Assembly (NCBI GenBank): GCA_902764415.1
Contig: CACWVU010000007.1
Location: forward strand, 1-64,000
Origin: an uncultured bacterium
Lineage (GTDB): Bacteria; Verrucomicrobiota; Kiritimatiellia; RFP12; UBA1067
Length of the DNA: 64,000 nt
Reading direction: 5' to 3'
Of this stretch, positions 24,561-33,335 are shown piece after piece (the stretch's first letter is position 1; each line of letters opens with the position of its first letter). The notes below the pieces were generated by a model that ran no database searches, was not told the origin of the DNA, and was given only the letters and a program-made list of their open reading frames with translations. Made by a program: the position numbers and the translations under genes.

Positions 24561-25463
24561 ATGAACACATCTTCAGCAGATACAGTCGGGGTGTCGCTAT
24601 CCCGGCTGGAGCAATTCGGCTGGCGCGGCGCGGTCGAGCCCGGCATCGGAAGGGTGGTGAGCGCCCATGGCGACTACTACCACCTCGTCTGCAACGAGGC
24701 CGGGGGCGAGATCCTGGCGCGCAAGAAGAAGAGCGTGTTTACACGGATGAAGACCGCGGCGCCGGACGACATGCGCCCGGTGGAGCGCGGGGAGCGGCCG
24801 CTCTCGCCGGTCACCGGCGACTTCGTGCGCTTCCGCCACAACGACCACGGCGACTCGCTGATCACCGAGGTGCTGCCGCGCCACTCCGTCTTCGAGCGCA
24901 AGGACCCGGCGGCGCGGCGTCCGGCGCAGACGCTGGCGGTGAACTTCGACGCGCTCTTCGTGATGATGTCGCTGAACGAGGACTTCTCGCCGCCGCGGAT
25001 CGCGCGCTACCTGGAGCTGGCGAATGGCATGGGCGAGGCCGCGGCGGTTGTGGTGCTGACCAAGGCGGACCTTGCCGGACCGGGCGCGGCGGAGATGGCG
25101 GCGCTGGAGGAGGTCGTCGCCGGCCGCGCGCGCATCCTCAGGATCTCGGCGCTGACCGGCGAGGGGATGGACGCGGTCCTGGAGTACGTGCGGCCGCGGC
25201 GGACGGTCGCGCTCGTCGGCTCGAGCGGCGTGGGCAAGTCGACGCTTCTCAACCGGCTTGCCGGCGAGGAGGTGGCGGCGACGCAGGCGATCCAGGAGTG
25301 GTCGGGGCGCGGCCGCCACACCACCACTTCGCGCGAGCTTTTCCGGATCCCGTCGGGCGCGCTCGTCCTCGACACGCCCGGCATCCGCGAGATCGGCCGC
25401 ATCGGCGAGGAGGACGCGCTGCTCGCCAAGGGCGCCTACACCCACCGCTGGCGCGCGAAGTAG
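24561..25463 (+). CDS. rsgA: RsgA-like ribosome-assembly GTPase lacking the zinc domain
   Basis: A 300-residue circularly permuted GTPase. RsgA checks 30S subunit maturation and has an OB-fold, a permuted G domain and a C-terminal zinc-binding helical domain. Here the OB part (residues 15-110), LTKAD (G4, about 168), ISALTGEG (G5, about 195), VGSSGVGKSTLLN (G1, about 219) and DTPGIRE (G3, about 273) are present in permuted order. The protein then stops within about 20 residues. The zinc domain, usually 50-60 residues with a Cys/His set, is absent. I see no frameshift that would restore it before 25500. It is either a natural short form or a truncated copy. Confidence 0.82.
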   Translation: MNTSSADTVGVSLSRLEQFGWRGAVEPGIGRVVSAHGDYYHLVCNEAGGEILARKKKSVFTRMKTAAPDDMRPVERGERPLSPVTGDFVRFRHNDHGDSLITEVLPRHSVFERKDPAARRPAQTLAVNFDALFVMMSLNEDFSPPRIARYLELANGMGEAAAVVVLTKADLAGPGAAEMAALEEVVAGRARILRISALTGEGMDAVLEYVRPRRTVALVGSSGVGKSTLLNRLAGEEVAATQAIQEWSGRGRHTTTSRELFRIPSGALVLDTPGIREIGRIGEEDALLAKGAYTHRWRAK

Positions 25464-25527
25464 TTCTCCCCGCCTTTTGCCGTACTGCGGCAGATTGCGC
25501 GTTGAGCGCCACGGTGTGTCGAATTTT

Positions 25528-25536
25528 TGGTATAAT
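25528..25536 (+). promoter_or_regulatory. extended -10 promoter, leadered
   Basis: TTTTTGG followed by TATAAT (25531-25536), with a 12-bp repeat relic (TGCGGCAGATTG) about 35 bases upstream. The leader of about 38 bases carries GAAAGGA before the lipoprotein ATG. Confidence 0.65.
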
Positions 25537-25580
25537 ACACAGCACAGGGCAGAACAGCACCTGACGAAAGGACAATCCGA

Positions 25581-26054
25581 ATGAGAACAGAAACATGTCG
25601 AAGGGCGCTCCTGGGCGCAGTCGTGGCGTTGTCGCTGCTGGCCACCGGGTGTGCGTCGCTAACCTATTCGTCGCCGCGCGCGCTTGATGGCGTCGAGGTC
25701 AAGGGAGCGGATGGCAAGCCGTCCAGGCTGGTGGTGGCCGACACGACCTGCTACTATCTCTTCTGGTCGATCCCGCTCTTCGCCGGCGACGTGAGGTGGA
25801 ACGACAAGACGAAGGACATCAACGGCGGCGTCACTTTCTTCAACGACATCCTCGACGTCGAGACGCTGCAGGACACGCTGCATAAGGCGGCCGCGGCGAA
25901 GAACTGCGACCTCGTGGACTACTCGCTGCTCGATTCCGACGCCACCTACGCCGGGCTCAGCAGCTACGCCGGGCTTATCGGGATATTCTTCGGGTCGTCG
26001 CACCTCAGCCTCTCGGCGGTGATGGTGCCCAAAACGGAAGGTGGTGCGAAATGA
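25581..26054 (+). CDS. lipoprotein, paralogue 1
   Basis: A 157-residue predicted lipoprotein. Residues 1-24 form a signal with the lipobox LATGC. The mature part contains CYYLFWSIPLFAGDVRW (residues 53-69), echoed in the next gene as YQLLWCIPICSGVPW, so the two are diverged duplicates. The last four bases overlap the next ATG (ATGA). A hydrophobic glycine-rich stretch (about 125-140) is near the C-terminus. Function is unknown. They resemble small outer-membrane lipoproteins typed by a Trp-Ser/Cys-Ile-Pro loop. Confidence 0.75.
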   Translation: MRTETCRRALLGAVVALSLLATGCASLTYSSPRALDGVEVKGADGKPSRLVVADTTCYYLFWSIPLFAGDVRWNDKTKDINGGVTFFNDILDVETLQDTLHKAAAAKNCDLVDYSLLDSDATYAGLSSYAGLIGIFFGSSHLSLSAVMVPKTEGGAK

Positions 26055-26509
26055 AAATGCTCACGTCTGCAAAGGCTACGTTCATCGCGCTCGCGGCGCT
26101 TGCGCTCGCCGGGTGCAGCTCGTACAGCGAGATCGCGCGGTGGAACTCCGCGGTCAAGGTCAACGACGGCGAGACGCCGATGGCGACCTTCCTGACCCAG
26201 AACTTCTCCTACCAGCTCCTCTGGTGCATTCCGATCTGCTCCGGCGTGCCGTGGTCGAAGGAGCAGGGCGGCGGGGACTGCATGGACGATTACAGGGTCC
26301 GCTTCTTCACCGACCTGGCGACGGTGGACGGCAACCTCAAGTCGCTCAACTACGCCCTCGACCGCGTCGGCTCGCGGCGGATCGCGCATGTCATCACCTC
26401 GCAGGACGACAGCTCGGCGTGGAGCCTCTTCCTCCTGAACCGCCACGAGGTGCGCACCAGCTGCCTGATCCTGCCGCCTAACCCGCCCGCTGCGAAGGCC
26501 CAGCAGTAG
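26051..26509 (+). CDS. lipoprotein, paralogue 2
   Basis: A 152-residue lipoprotein with lipobox LAGC (Cys about residue 22). It shares the W-x-IP-x-x-x-G core and a following Asp-rich segment with the upstream gene, and has the same position of a conserved NFSYQLLW loop. It ends with a Pro/Ala tail. Translation is coupled to the upstream gene by ATGA. The pair may form a complex at the outer membrane, but this is a guess from coupling and homology. Confidence 0.75.
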   Translation: MKMLTSAKATFIALAALALAGCSSYSEIARWNSAVKVNDGETPMATFLTQNFSYQLLWCIPICSGVPWSKEQGGGDCMDDYRVRFFTDLATVDGNLKSLNYALDRVGSRRIAHVITSQDDSSAWSLFLLNRHEVRTSCLILPPNPPAAKAQQ

Positions 26510-26529
26510 TTGCGTTCTTGCCGCCAAAA

Positions 26530-26538
26530 TGGTAAAAT
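26530..26538 (+). promoter_or_regulatory. extended -10 promoter of pyrH, leaderless
   Basis: TGG followed by TAAAAT (26533-26538), seven bases before the GTG at 26546. An ATG at 26537 lies inside the -10 box, so it cannot be on the transcript. Confidence 0.55.
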
Positions 26539-26545
26539 GCGCGAC

Positions 26546-27274
26546 GTGAAAAAGGCGAATAGGAAGTTGAAGTACCGGCGCATCCTCCTGAAGCTTTCGG
26601 GGGAGGTGCTCGGCAACCGCGAAACCGGCGAGTGCATCGACCCCGAGAAGCTCGCCTTCATGGCGGCTCGGGTGAAGAAGATCCACTCGCTCGGCGTCGA
26701 GGTCGGCATCGTCCTCGGCGGCGGCAACATCTTCCGCGGCCTTACCGGCGCCGGCAAGGGCGTCAACCGCGTGACCGGCGACTCGATGGGCATGCTCGCC
26801 ACGATCATCAACGCGCTTGCGATGATGAACGCGCTCGAGTCGATCGGCGTCCCCACCCGCGTCATGACCGCGATCGAGATGCCGAAGCTCGCCGAGCCGT
26901 TCATCCAGCGCCGCGCGCTCCGCCACTTCGAGAAGGGCCGCGTGGTGATCTTCGGCGGCGGCACCGGCAACCCGTACTTCTCCACCGACTCCGCCGCCGC
27001 GCTCAAGGCGAGCGAGATCGGCGCCGACGCGCTCCTCAAGGCGACGAAGGTCGACGGCATCTACACCGCCGACCCGAAGAAGGACCCGAAGGCGAAGAAG
27101 TACGGCTCGCTCAAGTACGAGACGGCGCTCGAGAAGCGGCTGAAGGTGATGGACTCCGCCGCGTTCGCGCTGTGCATGGACAACAACATCCCGATCGTGG
27201 TCTTCGACTTCTTCGACCCGAAGGCGCTCGAGCGCGTGGTGAAGGGCGAGGCGGTCGGGACGATCGTCAGCTGA
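26546..27274 (+). CDS. pyrH: UMP kinase
   Basis: A 242-residue amino-acid-kinase-fold enzyme that phosphorylates UMP to UDP in the cytoplasm. RILLKLSGEVL (residues 10-20) is the phosphate-binding start, VGIVLGGGNIFRG (about 53-65) follows, and VTGDSMGMLAT (about 76) and TGNPYFSTDSAA (about 141) are family hallmarks. It starts at GTG, chosen because the promoter places the transcript end there. It precedes frr by 42 bases, the usual pyrH-frr order. Confidence 0.94.
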   Translation: MKKANRKLKYRRILLKLSGEVLGNRETGECIDPEKLAFMAARVKKIHSLGVEVGIVLGGGNIFRGLTGAGKGVNRVTGDSMGMLATIINALAMMNALESIGVPTRVMTAIEMPKLAEPFIQRRALRHFEKGRVVIFGGGTGNPYFSTDSAAALKASEIGADALLKATKVDGIYTADPKKDPKAKKYGSLKYETALEKRLKVMDSAAFALCMDNNIPIVVFDFFDPKALERVVKGEAVGTIVS

Positions 27275-27316
27275 CGGCGGCAGGCTTAGAACCTAACAAG
27301 GCAAAAGGAAAACGAA

Positions 27317-27880
27317 ATGAACACGGTAGCAGAAGTGCTCAACGACGCAACGGCGAAGATCGCGAAGAGCTTCGACGCGCTGAAGGCGCAGTTCGCGGGC
27401 CTCAGGACCGGCAAGGCGTCCCCGGCGATGGTCGACCAGATCAAGGTGGACTACTACGGCTGCCCGACGCCGATCAAGAACCTCGGCACCATCTCCACCC
27501 CGGAGCCGCGGCAGATCAAGATCGCGCCGTTCGACCCGACGGTGATCGACGCGATGAACAAGGCGATCCTCGCCGCGAACATCGGCGTCACCCCGCAGTC
27601 CGACGGCAAGGTGCTTCGCATCACGGTGCCGGAGCTGAACGAGGAGCGCCGCAAGGAGATCGTCAAGGTCGCCAAGACCCAGGCCGAGGCGCAGAAGGTG
27701 GCGATGCGCAACATCCGCCGCGACGCCAACGACGCGGTGAAGAAGCTCGAGAAGGACAAGAAGATTTCCGAGGACGACATGAAGGCCGGCCTCGACAAGA
27801 TCCAGAAGGCCACGGACGACGGCATCGCGAAGATCGACGCCGAGCTCAAGGCCAAGGAATCCGAGGTGATGGCGGTTTGA
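27317..27880 (+). CDS. frr: ribosome recycling factor
   Basis: A 187-residue RRF, which with EF-G splits post-termination ribosomes. The three-helix bundle is recognisable: GLRTGKASPAMVDQIKVDYYG (in two parts, residues 28-48), TPEPRQIKIAPFD (about 61) and RRDANDAVKKLEKDKKISED (about 133-152). Length is normal. The start follows AAAAGGAAAACGAA. It forms an operon with pyrH and probably with the disordered protein 26 bases downstream. Confidence 0.95.
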   Translation: MNTVAEVLNDATAKIAKSFDALKAQFAGLRTGKASPAMVDQIKVDYYGCPTPIKNLGTISTPEPRQIKIAPFDPTVIDAMNKAILAANIGVTPQSDGKVLRITVPELNEERRKEIVKVAKTQAEAQKVAMRNIRRDANDAVKKLEKDKKISEDDMKAGLDKIQKATDDGIAKIDAELKAKESEVMAV

Positions 27881-27905
27881 CCCCTTAATTCGCGGGAGGC
27901 ACGAC

Positions 27906-29180
27906 ATGGCAGACGAAGTCGAGATGATTCCGGTCGAGATGACCCCGGTGGCGGAAGAGCCGCCGAAGGCGAATCCATTGGCGCGTCCGGCTGTGGGCGC
28001 GGCCCCTGCGCCGACCGTGAGCGTTCCTGCTCCCGCCCCTGCGCCTGCCGCGCCGAAAGCAGCGGCGCCCGCCGCGCCGAAGGCGCCGGCGTCGCCTGCG
28101 ACCGCCGCGCTCAGGCCGGGTCTCAAGCTGCCGCCGAAGCCGGGTGCTACGGTTGGCGGTCTCAAGCCAGGCCTCAAGCTGCCGCCTAAGCCTGGCGCTA
28201 CGGTCGGCGGCCTCAAGCCGGGTCTCAAGCTGCCTCCGAAGCCTGGTGCCACGGTGGGCGCGCTTCGTCCCGGCCTCAAGCTGCCGACCAAGCCCGGCAT
28301 TCCGCAGATCCGCAAGCCCGGCGCCTCGGTCGCAGCGAAGCCGCTGCCGCGTCCGGTGACGCCAACTGTGGCGACGACCACCCCGGCGGCTGCCCCTGTC
28401 GCCCCCGCTGCGCCAGCGGCCGCCCCCGCTGCCGCGCCAGCCGCTGCACCAGCCGCCGCGCCGGCTGATTCGCTTTCGACGCTCAAGACGATTACCCAGA
28501 AGCTGAAGGGCGTCACCCAGCCGATTCCGCAGCAGGCGATTCTGCACAAGACCGGCATCATTGCCGACACCTCGATGACCGATGCGCAGAAGGAGGCCGC
28601 GAAGCACAAGACGGCCCGTATTTCGCTTTCGGACGCGATGGGCGTTGCGCCGGTGAAGAACGAGAACGCCCCGATGAAGACGATCCGCATCAAGCGGCCG
28701 AGCGACATCGCGGGCGGCACCTCGCGGCTACCCTCCCAGCCGGCGGCGAAGCCGGCCGCAGTCGCGCCCGCGGCGCCGGCGGCGAAGCCAGAGGCTCCGG
28801 CCGCGCCAGCCGACACGGCTGCCGCGCCGGCGGCGAAGTCCGCGGCGACAACGCAGCCCGTCAGCGTCACCCAGCGCAAGACGCTCAAGATTTCCCGGCC
28901 CGGCGGTCCGGTGCGGCCGTCCGGCAAGTTCACCGTCAAGCGCCCCGGCGCCGACGCGGCGAAGCCTCCGGCAGACGCGGCGAAGCCTCCGGCCGACGGC
29001 GACGTCGCCGACATCCCGGACATTCCGTCCATGCCGCAGGCGCCGGTGCCGGTGCAGGCGGTGGACGACGTGGCCGGCTGGGTGCAGACGCTCTCGATGA
29101 TCGTCCAGCTCGCGGCGTGCGTGGCGATCGGCGTGCTCGCGTGGTTCCTCTACCAGAACACGCAGACCAACTACTTCTGA
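27906..29180 (+). CDS. disordered Pro/Ala-rich tail-anchored protein
   Basis: A 424-residue protein that is mostly low-complexity Ala, Pro and Lys, hence probably unfolded. Residues 69-136 are four units of a 17-residue repeat (LKPGLKLPPKPGATVGG). A second patterned zone has ITQKLKGVTQPIPQQ and SLSDAMGV segments, and KTIRIKRP/KTLKISRP motifs recur. The only hydrophobic helix is at the extreme C-terminus (MIVQLAACVAIGVLAWFLYQ, residues 397-416), which would anchor it with the N-terminal mass in the cytoplasm. No known family is recognised. It follows frr by 25 bases. Confidence 0.75.
   Translation: MADEVEMIPVEMTPVAEEPPKANPLARPAVGAAPAPTVSVPAPAPAPAAPKAAAPAAPKAPASPATAALRPGLKLPPKPGATVGGLKPGLKLPPKPGATVGGLKPGLKLPPKPGATVGALRPGLKLPTKPGIPQIRKPGASVAAKPLPRPVTPTVATTTPAAAPVAPAAPAAAPAAAPAAAPAAAPADSLSTLKTITQKLKGVTQPIPQQAILHKTGIIADTSMTDAQKEAAKHKTARISLSDAMGVAPVKNENAPMKTIRIKRPSDIAGGTSRLPSQPAAKPAAVAPAAPAAKPEAPAAPADTAAAPAAKSAATTQPVSVTQRKTLKISRPGGPVRPSGKFTVKRPGADAAKPPADAAKPPADGDVADIPDIPSMPQAPVPVQAVDDVAGWVQTLSMIVQLAACVAIGVLAWFLYQNTQTNYF
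28110..28313 (+). repeat. four 51-bp tandem repeats in the disordered protein gene
   Basis: Four in-frame units coding for L(R/K)PGLKLPPKPGATVGG. The first three are nearly identical in protein but vary at third positions; the fourth is diverged. Repeat number could vary between strains. Confidence 0.85.
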
Positions 29181-29188
29181 TCCGGCGC

Positions 29189-30070
29189 TTGAAGCCCTAC
29201 GTCTCCATAACGCTGGCGACCGCGCTTGAGGTGGCGTCGTCGCCGCTTTCGCTGCTTGTCATGCTGGCGGCGATGGCGCTGGAGGTGTTCGCGCCGGTCT
29301 TCCACTACCACCAGTTCGGCGATCCCACCCGCATGGCGCGGGACGCGGCGCTGTCGGCGCTTTTCACCTGCGGCGCAGTCTTCGCGGTCTTCGGCGCGAT
29401 CCGCGCCGTCCGCCGCGAGATCGAGACCGGCACCCAGGAGATGGCGCTCGCCCACGCGGTCGCCCGCGGCGGATTCTTCCTCGCGAAGGCCGCCGGCGTC
29501 GCCGTTGCTTTCGCCGTCTTCGCGGCGGCGGTCTCGGGCACTGCGGTTACGATGTTCACCGGCGCGGCCATCGGCGGCGCCATCGCCGAGCAGACCGCCC
29601 AGCTCGCGCGCGTGTACGGCCCGTGTGTCGCCGCCGGCGTCGCCGCGATTGTCCTGCCGCTTGTTCTCGCCGCCGCGCTCAACCGCTTCTTCCGCTTCCG
29701 CTTCGTGCTGACGGCGTTCTTCATCGCGGCAGGTGTCTCCGTCGCGGGCGGAGCGGTGTCCGCCGCGCTGTCCGGCGGGGACTGCCTCAGGCTCGTGCCG
29801 GCGGTGGTGCTTGTCGCCTGTCCGGCGCTGGTGCTGCTTTCCGCCGCCGCCGCGTTTGCGGTGCGTTTCCGCGCCAACGCCGCCGCGGCGCTTTGCGGCG
29901 TCGTGCTCGCGGCGATGCTGCCGGCGATGGACGTCTACTACCGCGCCGAGTCGCTCTCGCGCGGCGGGTCGATTCCGCTCGGCGACGTCGCGCTTGCGTT
30001 CGCAGCCGCGCTGCCGGCGGTGGCCGGCTTCCTGATCTTCGGAATCCACTTCAGCCTGAACCGGGAATGA
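29189..30070 (+). CDS. ABC-2-type permease subunit 1
   Basis: A 293-residue polytopic membrane protein with about six hydrophobic segments. Between the first two is a cytoplasmic loop (AIRAVRREIETGTQE) of the type that contacts the ATPase in ABC-2 exporters. It lies immediately before the ATPase gene, which it overlaps by four bases (ATGA), and a second permease follows. The start is taken as the TTG at 29189, 8 bases after the previous stop. Internal ATGs later in the first helix are possible. Substrate is unknown. Confidence 0.65.
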   Translation: MKPYVSITLATALEVASSPLSLLVMLAAMALEVFAPVFHYHQFGDPTRMARDAALSALFTCGAVFAVFGAIRAVRREIETGTQEMALAHAVARGGFFLAKAAGVAVAFAVFAAAVSGTAVTMFTGAAIGGAIAEQTAQLARVYGPCVAAGVAAIVLPLVLAAALNRFFRFRFVLTAFFIAAGVSVAGGAVSAALSGGDCLRLVPAVVLVACPALVLLSAAAAFAVRFRANAAAALCGVVLAAMLPAMDVYYRAESLSRGGSIPLGDVALAFAAALPAVAGFLIFGIHFSLNRE

Positions 30071-30837
30071 CTATGGAACCTGAAATCGTAGTTTCGCTCA
30101 ACGGCGTGTCCAAGACCTTCCGCGACTTCTGGCTGCGGCCGACGGTGGTGGCGGTGGACGCGCTTTCGCTCGGAGTCCGCCGCGGCGAGGTGTTCGGGCT
30201 CCTCGGCCCGAACGGCTCCGGCAAGTCGACCACGATCAAGATGATCCTCGGGCTCCTCTCGCCCAGCGCCGGCGAGGTGCGGCTCTTCGGGCTCGGTCCG
30301 CGGTCGGTCGCCGCGCGCCGCCGGCTCGGGTACCTGCCCGAGCTCAGCTACCTGCACCCGTTCCTGACTGCCGCGGAGACGCTCCGCTACTACGCCGGGC
30401 TCTGCTCCCTGCCGCGGCGCGAGGCGTCGCGGCGGACGCGCGAGCTGCTGGCGATGGTGGGGCTGGAGGAGGTCGCGAACCGTCCGGTGGGCGGATTTTC
30501 CAAGGGCATGGCGCGCAGGGTGGCGCTCGCGTCCGCGCTCGTGGGCAGGCCAGAGCTGCTGGTGCTGGACGAGCCGACTTCCGGACTCGATCCGATCTCG
30601 ACCAAGGAGGTGAAGACGCTCGTCAAGGCGCTCGCGCGCGGCGGAATGACGGTGCTCACTACCTCGCACATGCTGGCGGACGCCGAGGACATCTGCGACC
30701 GGGTGATGATCCTCAACCACGGCAAGTCGGTCGCCGAGGGCAGGGTCGCGGAGCTGGGGACGAGTCTCGAGGAGTTCTTCCTCGCTAAGGTCGGGGACGT
30801 GCAGGACTTCGCGCTCGCGCCGTTTCTCAAGGGGTGA
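30067..30837 (+). CDS. ABC transporter ATP-binding protein
   Basis: A 256-residue ABC ATPase. Walker A GPNGSGKST is at about residues 47-55. The signature region GGFSKGMARRVALA (about 141) has FSKGM in place of LSGGQ, as common in ABC-2 exporters. Walker B LLVLDEPTSGLDP (about 163) and the H-loop TTSHML (about 200) are intact. It energises the flanking permeases at 29189 and 30847, all in one coupled operon. The ATG overlaps the previous stop; a second ATG lies two codons on. Confidence 0.92.
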   Translation: MTMEPEIVVSLNGVSKTFRDFWLRPTVVAVDALSLGVRRGEVFGLLGPNGSGKSTTIKMILGLLSPSAGEVRLFGLGPRSVAARRRLGYLPELSYLHPFLTAAETLRYYAGLCSLPRREASRRTRELLAMVGLEEVANRPVGGFSKGMARRVALASALVGRPELLVLDEPTSGLDPISTKEVKTLVKALARGGMTVLTTSHMLADAEDICDRVMILNHGKSVAEGRVAELGTSLEEFFLAKVGDVQDFALAPFLKG

Positions 30838-30846
30838 CCGCCGGCG

Positions 30847-32121
30847 ATGATGGCGTTTTTCGACATATTCCAGCTGGAGCTCAGGGCGCTGTCGCGCTCG
30901 TGGTCGCTGGCGATGCTGTCGGCGGCGTCGGCGGCGTGGATGCTCGCGGTGCCGCGGCTGGTGGTGGGCGACGGCACCGCGGAGGGCATGCGCGAGGTCT
31001 GCCTCCGCTACGGCCTTGGCGGCGTGATGGCGCTCGTGACCATCTCGATGCTGGCGGCGGCCACCGGGTCGCTCGCGCGGGAGCGCGCGGCGAAGCGGCT
31101 GCAGCTGACGATGGTGCGGCCGGTGAGGTATTTTATGATTGCGGCGGCCAAGATCGCCGCGCTTGCGTCCGCTGGCGCGGCGGTGCTCGCGCTCGCCTGC
31201 GCGCTCGCCCCGTTCGCGGCCGGAACCGCCGCGGAGGGGCGGCGCTGCGTCCATGTGCTCCATCCAGTCATGCCGTCGCCGGCCGAGGAGGCGAAGGCGA
31301 TGTACGCGGAGTACATGAAGTCGCCGGACACGCCCGAGGCGGTGAAGAAGGCTCGGCGCTCGACGGTGCTGAGGATCCTGGAGACGCGAGCATGGGACCG
31401 CTACGAGACCGTTCGCACCAACTCGACGGCGCGCTGGCGCTTCCGCTTTGACGGAGTGGAGGCGCCGCGTTCCGGCGAAGTCTTGGCGCGGTTCAGGTTC
31501 TCGAACGTGAACAACGCGCGCCAGGACGTGGCCGGCGAGCTGCGGCTCGGGTCGCTTTCCGCGGTGGTCTCCAACCTGACCCAGGCGGTGCTCGTCTTCC
31601 CGCTCGCCGACCGTGGCGGCGACGCGGGCGAGGAGGGGGTGCTGACGTTCCGCAACGACGGCAAAGACGCGCTGATGATGCGTCCGCGCCGCGACGTGGA
31701 GCTGCTGGTGCCGGCGGACTCGTTTGTCTGGAACCTGCTGCGGTCGTGGGCAGAGATGGCCGCGGTGGTCACGCTCGTCGTCGCCTTCGGGGTGTTTCTT
31801 TCCGCCGCGCTGGGGCGGCCGGTGGCGCTCTTCACGGCGATAGTCTTCCTGCTGGTGAGCGAGATGAGTCCGAGCGTGGTGGAGCAGTATCCGGACGAAT
31901 TTGGCGCGACGCTCTCCGACCGGATCGGGCTAATGGTGGCGCGGACGGTCGCCGATGCGACGCACCCGGTCTCGTCGCTCAGTCCGCTCGAGCGGCTTTC
32001 CCGCGATGAATGCGTCGAGCCCCGCGAAGTTGTGCGCGCCGTCGCCATCAACGTTGTCGCCCTGCCGATCCTCCTCGCGATCCTCGCCGCCTTCATCCTT
32101 CCCCGCAAACAGGAGGAGTGA
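30847..32121 (+). CDS. ABC-2-type permease subunit 2 with periplasmic domain
   Basis: A 424-residue membrane protein. About three helices lie in the first 130 residues, followed by a long polar segment (about 135-295) likely outside the cytoplasm, then three or four C-terminal helices. The early ARERAAKRLQLTMVRPV segment resembles the GldF/NatB-type cytoplasmic coupling region. It begins 10 bases after the ATPase stop. The large extracytoplasmic insertion suggests a role in cell-envelope export rather than simple drug efflux, but the cargo cannot be read. Confidence 0.7.
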   Translation: MMAFFDIFQLELRALSRSWSLAMLSAASAAWMLAVPRLVVGDGTAEGMREVCLRYGLGGVMALVTISMLAAATGSLARERAAKRLQLTMVRPVRYFMIAAAKIAALASAGAAVLALACALAPFAAGTAAEGRRCVHVLHPVMPSPAEEAKAMYAEYMKSPDTPEAVKKARRSTVLRILETRAWDRYETVRTNSTARWRFRFDGVEAPRSGEVLARFRFSNVNNARQDVAGELRLGSLSAVVSNLTQAVLVFPLADRGGDAGEEGVLTFRNDGKDALMMRPRRDVELLVPADSFVWNLLRSWAEMAAVVTLVVAFGVFLSAALGRPVALFTAIVFLLVSEMSPSVVEQYPDEFGATLSDRIGLMVARTVADATHPVSSLSPLERLSRDECVEPREVVRAVAINVVALPILLAILAAFILPRKQEE

Positions 32122-32125
32122 CGTT

Positions 32126-33274
32126 ATGATGAAGCAGACGACAGTGAATGCGGCCGCGGCCGCCGTCCTTGCATTGGCAATGTGCGCGCCGGCGCCGGCG
32201 GAGTCCGAGCCGCCGACGGAAGTCGTCGTCGCGGCGGCGAATTCTCGCGCGTTCGAGAAGCAGGCGGCGGACTTCGTCTGCACCGGGACGAACGACGAGG
32301 CAGTAATCAACGCGGCGATCGCGCGGCTAAAGTACGGCGGCACGGTGCGCCTCGCGGACGGCGACTACCAGCTTGACGCCTGCACGAACGAGGGGAACTC
32401 CGCCATCCTCTTCGGCTACAACGACGGCATAACCCGCGTGGTGACGGTGAAGGGGACGACCGAGGGCAAGGTCTACGGCGCCTACCGCGGCGCCACGCTG
32501 CACGTCACCAAGCGCGCGATGGACGCGATGGCGACGAACGGCGTCTACCGCGTGTTCTTCGGCGCCGGGCGCATACCCGAGGGACCAGGCGACACCTACA
32601 CCTACACCCACGTCAACAACGTGAACTTCGTCAACTTCCGCATCCTCTTCCACGACGCCTCGAAGCCGCTCGTCGGCATCGACGGCCGCCACTTCGGCTC
32701 GATGGAGCTCGACCTCGTGGGCGTCTACACCGAGCGCTACTTCCCCGACCGCTACGAGCACCGGAAGCCGGCGACGCCGGCGAAGGGGTCGATCGGCGTC
32801 TACTCGCTCCCGGGGAGCAACGACGAGAGCGCTCGTAGTCGCTACAACGAGGTCAACGTGGGCGGAATGCACACGGGCTTCGTGTTCGACGAGGTGGACC
32901 ACCTCGTGATGACCGGCTGCATGGCGGCGCGCTGCGTCTACGGCTACTGGTTCGAGCGCGGCAGCCCCAAGACGCTCACCATGATCAACTGCTGCGACGA
33001 GGGCTGCGCGCATCTGCCGCGCTTCCGCGGGCGCGGGCACCTGACTGCGATCGACTTCAACGCCGAGCGCTTCAACGCCGACTACATCCCCGACGACCCG
33101 GACGGCGACGGCGAGCGCGCCGCGACCGAGGAGACGCCGGGCGGCTGGCGCGGCAGCATCTCCTACACGCTCCAGGGCACGGCCTTCGGGCTGGGGACCG
33201 GGAACTTCAAGCCCGGCCGCTTCTGGTGCGATGGCCATGGACTGAACTTCAGGACCACCGACCTCAACCAGTGA
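32126..33274 (+). CDS. secreted right-handed beta-helix protein
   Basis: A 382-residue exported protein with signal peptide at residues 1-25 (cut near APAPA-ES). Mature residues 45-85 contain TNDEAVINAAIARL and GGTVRLADGDYQL, the N-terminal signature of pectate-lyase-like beta-helix proteins. Periodic short Asn/Val/Gly strands (HVNNVNFVNFRIL and following) continue the solenoid. It is probably a polysaccharide lyase, hydrolase or epimerase fold acting on plant or host glycans, but no catalytic set is certain. AGGAGGAG overlaps the end of the permease gene, so it may be read with the ABC operon. Confidence 0.75.
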   Translation: MMKQTTVNAAAAAVLALAMCAPAPAESEPPTEVVVAAANSRAFEKQAADFVCTGTNDEAVINAAIARLKYGGTVRLADGDYQLDACTNEGNSAILFGYNDGITRVVTVKGTTEGKVYGAYRGATLHVTKRAMDAMATNGVYRVFFGAGRIPEGPGDTYTYTHVNNVNFVNFRILFHDASKPLVGIDGRHFGSMELDLVGVYTERYFPDRYEHRKPATPAKGSIGVYSLPGSNDESARSRYNEVNVGGMHTGFVFDEVDHLVMTGCMAARCVYGYWFERGSPKTLTMINCCDEGCAHLPRFRGRGHLTAIDFNAERFNADYIPDDPDGDGERAATEETPGGWRGSISYTLQGTAFGLGTGNFKPGRFWCDGHGLNFRTTDLNQ

Positions 33275-33291
33275 AATCAGCCACCTGCTGA

Positions 33292-33317
33292 CCGCGGCAG
33301 TTTCTGCGGCGGATTTT
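33292..33317 (+). terminator. GC hairpin plus T5 joined to the next promoter
   Basis: CCGCGGCAG and CTGCGGCGG pair with one mismatch around TTT, followed by ATTTTT. The structure is built from two 12-bp repeat units (33293-33316). The T-tract abuts TGG-TATAAT, so termination and re-initiation share one short segment. Confidence 0.55.
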
Positions 33318-33326
33318 TGGTATAAT
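33318..33326 (+). promoter_or_regulatory. extended -10 promoter, leaderless
   Basis: TGG followed by TATAAT (33321-33326), nine bases before the GTG at 33336. Confidence 0.65.
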
Positions 33327-33335
33327 ACCGTTACC

